In this document: positions 43,563 through 48,213 of the stretch, one piece after another
Layout: each line of letters begins with the position of its first letter
How positions within the stretch are numbered: the first letter of the stretch is position 1
DNA from: Candidatus Aminicenantes bacterium UBA647
GTDB lineage: Bacteria > Acidobacteriota > Aminicenantia > UBA2199
Length of the DNA: 48,213 nucleotides
Direction: 5' to 3'
Assembly (NCBI GenBank): GCA_002299555.1
Contig: DBOL01000053.1
Coordinates: forward strand, 1-48,213
The notes under the pieces: model-generated
Told to the model about the DNA's origin: nothing
The model's database searches: none
The model's input: the letters and a program-made list of their open reading frames with translations, nothing else
Program-made: the position numbers and the translations under genes

Positions 43563-44099
43563 TTATATTTTATTCTTTGCTAACATATCTATAATTGTAT
43601 TCATAACCGCATTTCCGCGATCTGCTGCATAGAATTTTCTCAATTCAAGATGAACATCTTTTTTGTCAATTTCACCTGAATTGATCTTATCACGATAGCC
43701 TTCGAATATTGCCTGAACTTTATCTGCCCTTGGGCCCCACCTGGATATCAGCGATCCCTCATTGTTAAGAAAAAGAAAGACAGGGATAGCTCTGCCGCCG
43801 TTTGTCAGAAAATTACCCATAAGTTCCGGATTCTCATCCCTTAACAAAACACGAATTTCCCATTTTTTATTAATTTCTCCCATTTTTATTAATATTGGAA
43901 GAGAAGCCAGGGAATCACCACACCATGGTTCGGTAATAACAATGATCTTCATTTCGCCAATAGATCTGATCAAAGATAGTTCCCTTTGATCCGGAGAAAA
44001 TTTTTTATAATGAAGATCGTGAATACTCCTGTTCTCTCCAAGAAGCAACTCGAACTCCCGGAAGGCTATGCCATTATCAAATTCGTTTTGTAGATTCAT
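43563..44099 (-). CDS. thioredoxin-like protein with a single active-site cysteine (WCGDS)
   Basis: 178 residues of thioredoxin fold (Thioredoxin_9-like): IIVITEPWCGDSLASLP holds the only cysteine of the chain, Cys60, where a usual thioredoxin has CxxC. The cis-proline segment RAIPVFLFL is present. With one Cys it cannot form the classical internal disulfide; it may act as a monothiol exchanger with a low-molecular-weight thiol, which here would be bacillithiol, or be a non-redox fold member. No signal peptide, so cytosolic. Fourth gene of the operon with the TraB/GumN protein. Confidence 0.85.
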   Translation of the reverse strand: MNLQNEFDNGIAFREFELLLGENRSIHDLHYKKFSPDQRELSLIRSIGEMKIIVITEPWCGDSLASLPILIKMGEINKKWEIRVLLRDENPELMGNFLTNGGRAIPVFLFLNNEGSLISRWGPRADKVQAIFEGYRDKINSGEIDKKDVHLELRKFYAADRGNAVMNTIIDMLAKNKI

Positions 44100-44121
44100 G
44101 TTCCAATCATATCATCTATGC

Positions 44122-44997
44122 TCATTTTTGATTCAATTTGAACCCTTTTTCTCTTAATAAATTTATTATTCCTTTCTCTCCAACAAGGTGAGCAGCCCCC
44201 ACTACAAAAAAATATCGACCCCCTTCATTGAGCCATTTTTCCATTTTAACGGACATCGACAAATTCCTTTTGTCAATTAGAATAGCAAAGATATCCTCAA
44301 GTTCTGCTTCATCACTCCTGTTCTCTGTCACCATTTTTGAAAGAGCCTTGATATCGCCGGACTGCCAGGCAGTCACCATTGCATCAACATTTTCACCAAG
44401 TGAATCAGCTTCTTTCAGGCTGGAGAGAAGGAACATATCATTCTCTTTATCAGAAAAATTATCAAAGATACCGATCTGAAAAGGGATACCTTCCAGTTCA
44501 AGGATCTTTTTCCCTTCCGCTTTATTTAGGAAATATTTATCAACACCAATATTGGGGTCAAAGCCAAGTTTCATCAATTCCATGCTGGTGATCGACATTG
44601 AAAGAAACCATGGTTTGAAATTTTTAAAATAATCAATGGACATGTTCAGTTCATCCATTCTCTTCTTTGCCAGATTAAATGTTTCCGGAGAGATATGATC
44701 TTTAAGCTTAGTGCCATCCTTATACCCGGACTTCTCCATAGTTACCCTTAGTATCTCACCCATATTTTCAGTTGAGATGTCAGCTTCCACCACGAGAAAG
44801 TTACAATTATCAAACCCGGTCTCAAGCTCCTTCTTCAAAGGGAAAGAACTTTTTTTCAGCATATGAATTGAACCGAGGATATAACTCTTTTCCCCTTTAA
44901 CTTCTACTTCCCATAAAAAAGATTTTGCCTCAAGATCCGGGACCAAAAGTGAAAAAACTAAAAGTAAAATTATTTGAATTGACAGAATGGACTTCAT
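44122..44997 (-). CDS. TraB/GumN family protein
   Basis: 291 residues. A signal peptide (MKSILSIQIILLLVFSLLVPDLEAKS) is followed by the hallmark start SFLWEVEVKGEKSYILGSIHM with the conserved GxxH, FLVVEADI with a conserved Glu, and the closing VVGAAHLVGEKGIINLLREKG with the second GxxH. The family is related to the TIKI metalloproteases but is mostly uncharacterised in bacteria. The start was set at the ATG with AAGGGGGA five bases upstream; an earlier ATG overlaps the previous gene's stop. Periplasmic or lipid-facing location expected. Confidence 0.92.
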   Translation of the reverse strand: MKSILSIQIILLLVFSLLVPDLEAKSFLWEVEVKGEKSYILGSIHMLKKSSFPLKKELETGFDNCNFLVVEADISTENMGEILRVTMEKSGYKDGTKLKDHISPETFNLAKKRMDELNMSIDYFKNFKPWFLSMSITSMELMKLGFDPNIGVDKYFLNKAEGKKILELEGIPFQIGIFDNFSDKENDMFLLSSLKEADSLGENVDAMVTAWQSGDIKALSKMVTENRSDEAELEDIFAILIDKRNLSMSVKMEKWLNEGGRYFFVVGAAHLVGEKGIINLLREKGFKLNQK

Positions 44998-45008
44998 ATT
45001 TTCCCCCT

Positions 45009-45899
45009 TCATATCTCAATATTATTTTGTAAATCTGACAGGATCGAATTTTTTGAATTTTCATAAACACTTTCTTCGCAACTACAGGACCCTGCACCAA
45101 GGTGTCCGCCACCGCCAAATCTGGCTACAAGCTTCCCGCAATGAACCCTGCATTTTCTATTAAAAATACTATGGCCGATACTAAGGATAATATGTCCCTT
45201 TTTCTCATCATGATATCTGACCTTCATATTAACATATGTGTCAGGAAAGAGTGAAAATACAAGAAACCTGTTACCTGAAGGAATAGTTTTAAGCGGCCTG
45301 AAATCAGTTATCGATATCCCGTCATGAATCGTTGTATGTTTTAATAGATGTTCTTTATATACAAGATCATTCTTTATTTCTCTACTAATCCTCTCTTCTA
45401 CTTCATCTTCTTCGATTATATCTTCAATATCTTCAGTTCTGAGAAGATCAACTACTTTATTCCAATATGCTTCATTCCCTTTATTATTTCCTTTGATCGT
45501 AAATGAAAGCATTACAAAAGGGTTATTCCTCGGAAGAAGTATCTCTTCTCTTGTAAGACGTGCTGAATCTATTCTATCAGTCTCTCTAACCAGCTTGTCA
45601 TAATTCCTCTTGAAATCATCCCTGAAATAGTCATAAATGATCCCTGCGGCAGAATATGCCAACCTGAACTCACCTTTGAAATCCGCATCAACTGAGTTTG
45701 TGAAATGATGATCAAACCACCAGCTGCATCTATCATCATATGGCAGGTTTGCAATAATATCACCCTCTTTAATCTCCACCTCCGTACTATTTATCTTAAC
45801 AGGCTCAACCCAGAGGATCGGCTCTGTGATATCAAATACTTCCATTAAAAGTGTCGCACATACAATGCCATCCATATCAGGACGGGTCACTATTCTCAT
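45009..45899 (-). CDS. DHH/DHHA1 family phosphoesterase (exopolyphosphatase-related)
   Basis: 296 residues. TRPDMDGIVCA gives the Asp-x-Asp metal site, WFDHH is the DHH motif, and the C-terminal DHHA1 domain ends in FGGGGHLGAGSCSC, the substrate-binding GGGH loop. These enzymes cleave short phosphodiesters such as nanoRNA, cyclic dinucleotides' linear products or polyphosphate. It overlaps the HAD phosphatase gene by four bases, so the two are produced together. Its exact substrate is unknown; the family's variant with WWFDHH at the start is usually called exopolyphosphatase-like. Confidence 0.88.
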   Translation of the reverse strand: MRIVTRPDMDGIVCATLLMEVFDITEPILWVEPVKINSTEVEIKEGDIIANLPYDDRCSWWFDHHFTNSVDADFKGEFRLAYSAAGIIYDYFRDDFKRNYDKLVRETDRIDSARLTREEILLPRNNPFVMLSFTIKGNNKGNEAYWNKVVDLLRTEDIEDIIEEDEVEERISREIKNDLVYKEHLLKHTTIHDGISITDFRPLKTIPSGNRFLVFSLFPDTYVNMKVRYHDEKKGHIILSIGHSIFNRKCRVHCGKLVARFGGGGHLGAGSCSCEESVYENSKNSILSDLQNNIEI

Positions 45900-46744
45900 T
45901 TTGCTGCCCCTTGTCCGAATCCGATCTCAGCAAGAAAGATAACTTCTGCTCTTTCACCGATTAGATTTTTTAATTTCTCAAACATAATACCTTTATCACC
46001 CCGCCACAGAACAATACCACCATCACAAACAAGATCCAGCATCGGAAAGTCTAAATCAGAATCTCCGGCAGTCATTAATGGCATGTCCTCACTTATTAAA
46101 GCCCGGTATAAATCCGCTTTACCATTATTAACCGGAACAGGACCCTTCAGCACTCTAGTGAGGAATTCTCTTCCATTTTCATCTTTATATCTTTCAGACT
46201 CGATCCCGAAAGCTTTCTCCCTTCCCAATTCAAGATATTCGTCAGCAATAACTTTAACTGAGATAGAATTACTTGCAGATATCACATGAATTTCAAATTT
46301 TTCATTTATAAGGAGGTTGATCAAAGAATTCATCCCCGGATCAATATGGGGGATCGGGATCTTCTCTCCTGAATGTTCAATGTGTCTGAAATCACTGTTC
46401 ATCAACTCCCTGGTCAGATCAGCGATCAGGATCTCAGGAATATATTCCATACATTCTGTTATCCTCCTGTATGCTTTCTCCTTTTCCCCGTTTGCAATCA
46501 TTCCTTTATAGTCTTTCCAGGAGAGATTAATGAGATTTCCGTCAACTCTTACACTCTCCTGCATTTCCAGGTTCTTAAGACGGCAGAAAAGAGCTTCACC
46601 GATATCTCCATTGAGAATAGTGTTATCCAGATCGAATACAGCACGCTTGATCCCGTCAGCAGACAGTCCCCTGATTTTTTTTGAAAGTTCTACCGGAATC
46701 CGGGGACTGTTTTTCTTATGCCTGAAACCGGGTAGTATTTTCAT
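45896..46744 (-). CDS. HAD superfamily phosphatase (phosphoserine phosphatase-like)
   Basis: 282 residues. Motif I is FDLDNTILNG (nucleophile Asp), motif II ISASNS, and motif III/IV TAGDSDLDFPML. The helical cap between motifs I and II places it in HAD subfamily IB with phosphoserine and phosphocholine phosphatases. No signal peptide. First gene of the run HAD-DHH-TraB-thioredoxin-PepF. A TATTAT box with TTGAAA 17 bp upstream lies six bases before the ATG, so this mRNA is probably leaderless. Substrate unknown. Confidence 0.88.
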   Translation of the reverse strand: MKILPGFRHKKNSPRIPVELSKKIRGLSADGIKRAVFDLDNTILNGDIGEALFCRLKNLEMQESVRVDGNLINLSWKDYKGMIANGEKEKAYRRITECMEYIPEILIADLTRELMNSDFRHIEHSGEKIPIPHIDPGMNSLINLLINEKFEIHVISASNSISVKVIADEYLELGREKAFGIESERYKDENGREFLTRVLKGPVPVNNGKADLYRALISEDMPLMTAGDSDLDFPMLDLVCDGGIVLWRGDKGIMFEKLKNLIGERAEVIFLAEIGFGQGAAK

Positions 46745-46750
46745 CTGACA

Positions 46751-46779
46751 ATAATACTACCCATTATTACCTATTTCAA
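46751..46779 (-). promoter_or_regulatory. promoter of the HAD-DHH-TraB-Trx-PepF operon
   Basis: TTGAAA (46774-46779) and TATTAT (46751-46756) on the minus strand with a 17-bp spacer. Six bases separate the -10 box from the ATG, so transcription would start at or next to the start codon. Confidence 0.65.
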
Positions 46780-46807
46780 GTACAAAAACTAAAATTAATA
46801 TCAGTCA

Positions 46808-48213
46808 CTACATCTTGAATCTATATGTAAATTTCAACATGAAAATATTGTCACCTGCAGCACTCAGCATATCCGAGAAATCTCGTCTTAAAGAGAAATC
46901 TCCTGGATTGTTGAAATCAGCCCGATTCTGGGTCCAAACTAGGAACAATGAAGAACCAGTCTTATATTCCCATCTGAGAACAACAGTTCCTCTGAGAGAT
47001 TTATAATTAAAATCGGGATCACTGAAAACTACATTCTCTCCGCCATCCCCGGGATCAATAGTAAATTCTTCATCACTATAGGACACTGTGGAATTTCCTT
47101 CTCCATATCTGTTGAAATTGTAAGTTTTCGGTTTTGCGAATTCTGAAAAGCTTCTATAATGTCCGACAGCAATAAATGGCTGAATATAAGCCTGAAGACT
47201 GAGTTTCGGTGAGAATATCCAATTAAGCCTGAGTGTCAATGAGATTGTATCCTGCTCAAGATCTCCGAATACATATCTTGTTCCGTAAGTAGACACCATC
47301 GCGGGATCCTCAAAATTACCTATCCACTGAGAACCGTTTATATTCTTCTCATAATTGGGAGAAACAGACATATTAAAGTTGGAGCCCGGTTTCCACCTGA
47401 AACTTAGAGAGAAAGAGTCACGAGACCTTCCCCAATCACTCATAAGATGGAATGCTCCGAATCCGAAAACAAATGGTTTTCTCCCATCACTATTTACTCC
47501 CCAATCGATCCAATTGTACCTCTGCATTAACATCAACGGACCGCCTCTTGTTCTGGCACTATCCCACATGTGGGGATTGTGGCTCCACTGCCAGTAAAAG
47601 CTCCAGAAATTAGTAAATGTAGTATTATTAATGAGAATAAGCCGCTGTTCCCCGACCTTATCCCCTCCGAAATTATAATTTCTTTGAGTAAGCAGAAAAA
47701 CACGCCATTCTTTTATAAATTTCCATTTTTTGTAAGATTTGTAACCGACCATGATATGGCCGTTGATAATATCTCCATCCCATTGGTACCCCATATCCCT
47801 TGCATCAAAACCCGGAGAAATAAATCCGATCGCGGCATTGAACATCAGATTTCCCCTCTCTTTATTTACAGCAATTCTTCCTGAATATCCACTTAGAGAT
47901 GTTGCTTCCTCATCCACATCCCGGTAATCATTATCAGGCCTCTGATAATAGTGAGGGAAACCCATTTGAAGATCGGTGATCCTCTCTTTGGTCCCCTTCA
48001 CCTGACTTAAACCAAACCATCCGGTTGCGACCCATGTTTTATCTTTATCCAGAGCGGTCCAACCGTCTATTCCGAAGCCATATGCTTCCTTGTTCATAAT
48101 CGAAGCAAGATCCTCATTACTGGTATTTCTTAATACTGATGTTGCAATGAATCCCAGCCCCTGTTTCCCTTTATTAAACTCTTTTTGTGCCCTTACAACT
48201 GTATAGTTCGAAA
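46808..48213 (-). CDS. DUF5916-like outer-membrane barrel protein (5' end cut by window)
   Basis: The frame stays open to the window edge (residues SNYTVVRAQKEF... before the first in-window Met at 48097), so the N-terminal part is missing. The visible 468 residues alternate beta strands rich in Trp, Tyr and Gly and end FRYRF-like (LKFTYRFKM), as barrels do. RGTVVLRWEYKTGSSLFLVWTQNRADF near the C-terminus is the recognisable DUF5916 segment; full-length members begin with a signal peptide and a carbohydrate-binding CBM9-like domain. They are common in Bacteroidetes and related phyla. Function unknown, outer-membrane location expected. Confidence 0.88.
   Translation of the reverse strand, partial: SNYTVVRAQKEFNKGKQGLGFIATSVLRNTSNEDLASIMNKEAYGFGIDGWTALDKDKTWVATGWFGLSQVKGTKERITDLQMGFPHYYQRPDNDYRDVDEEATSLSGYSGRIAVNKERGNLMFNAAIGFISPGFDARDMGYQWDGDIINGHIMVGYKSYKKWKFIKEWRVFLLTQRNYNFGGDKVGEQRLILINNTTFTNFWSFYWQWSHNPHMWDSARTRGGPLMLMQRYNWIDWGVNSDGRKPFVFGFGAFHLMSDWGRSRDSFSLSFRWKPGSNFNMSVSPNYEKNINGSQWIGNFEDPAMVSTYGTRYVFGDLEQDTISLTLRLNWIFSPKLSLQAYIQPFIAVGHYRSFSEFAKPKTYNFNRYGEGNSTVSYSDEEFTIDPGDGGENVVFSDPDFNYKSLRGTVVLRWEYKTGSSLFLVWTQNRADFNNPGDFSLRRDFSDMLSAAGDNIFMLKFTYRFKM

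Overview
The window looks like chromosomal DNA of an anaerobic, diderm (Gram-negative type) bacterium that makes bacillithiol. The diderm evidence is several predicted outer-membrane beta-barrels, a LolA-like protein beside FtsX-type permeases, and lipoprotein and secretion signals. The anaerobe evidence is a tungstopterin aldehyde:ferredoxin oxidoreductase. Bacillithiol is indicated by adjacent bshC, bshB and bshA. A DUF5916-like barrel, a TraB/GumN protein and the mix of families fit the Bacteroidetes/FCB side of the tree, but I cannot name a taxon. No rRNA, tRNA, CRISPR array, IS element or prophage was seen, and no gap between genes exceeds about 250 bp.

Layout. 1-7335 is mixed housekeeping and accessory: the 3' part of a ClC chloride channel gene with CBS and RCK-C domains, mnmA, a methyltransferase whose promoter looks like a copy of the mnmA promoter, a fused kinase/phospho-lyase that looks foreign by word usage, and dusB. 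7508-14858 is a metabolic operon: IclR regulator, AOR, aspartate-type aminotransferase, an unrecognised 412-residue protein, a homoserine dehydrogenase and a second aminotransferase. It most likely serves amino-acid catabolism. 14892-18728 holds a response regulator/diguanylate cyclase, then an unknown gene, pth, an RlmL-like methyltransferase and a small lipoprotein. 18726-23940 is a minus-strand five-gene envelope export operon: outer-membrane barrel, ATPase, two FtsX permeases and a LolA-like protein. 24001-25606 is a single secreted PKD/barrel gene with its own promoter and terminator.

25617-34101 is the most interesting part. The minus-strand operon bshC-bshB-bshA continues without a visible break into both halves of a heterodimeric ABC exporter. 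Across a 155-bp divergent promoter region with two inverted repeats lie a DinB-fold protein (the fold of bacillithiol S-transferases) and an AlkC-type DNA glycosylase. The arrangement suggests one module that makes the thiol, conjugates electrophiles to it, possibly exports the product, and repairs alkylated DNA. The export role is inference.

34107-46756 is almost entirely minus-strand: a small membrane protein, a secreted M14 peptidase, an MBOAT/AlgJ-like polysaccharide O-acetylation pair, a methyltransferase, a glyoxalase II-like hydrolase, and a five-gene run (HAD phosphatase, DHH phosphoesterase, TraB/GumN protein, monothiol thioredoxin-like protein, secreted oligoendopeptidase F). The window ends inside a DUF5916-like barrel gene.

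Sequence-wide signals: GATC is strikingly frequent in most genes but rare in the kinase/phospho-lyase gene, and several genes have a TATAAT-like box only 5-8 bases before the start codon with no ribosome binding site, suggesting leaderless mRNAs.
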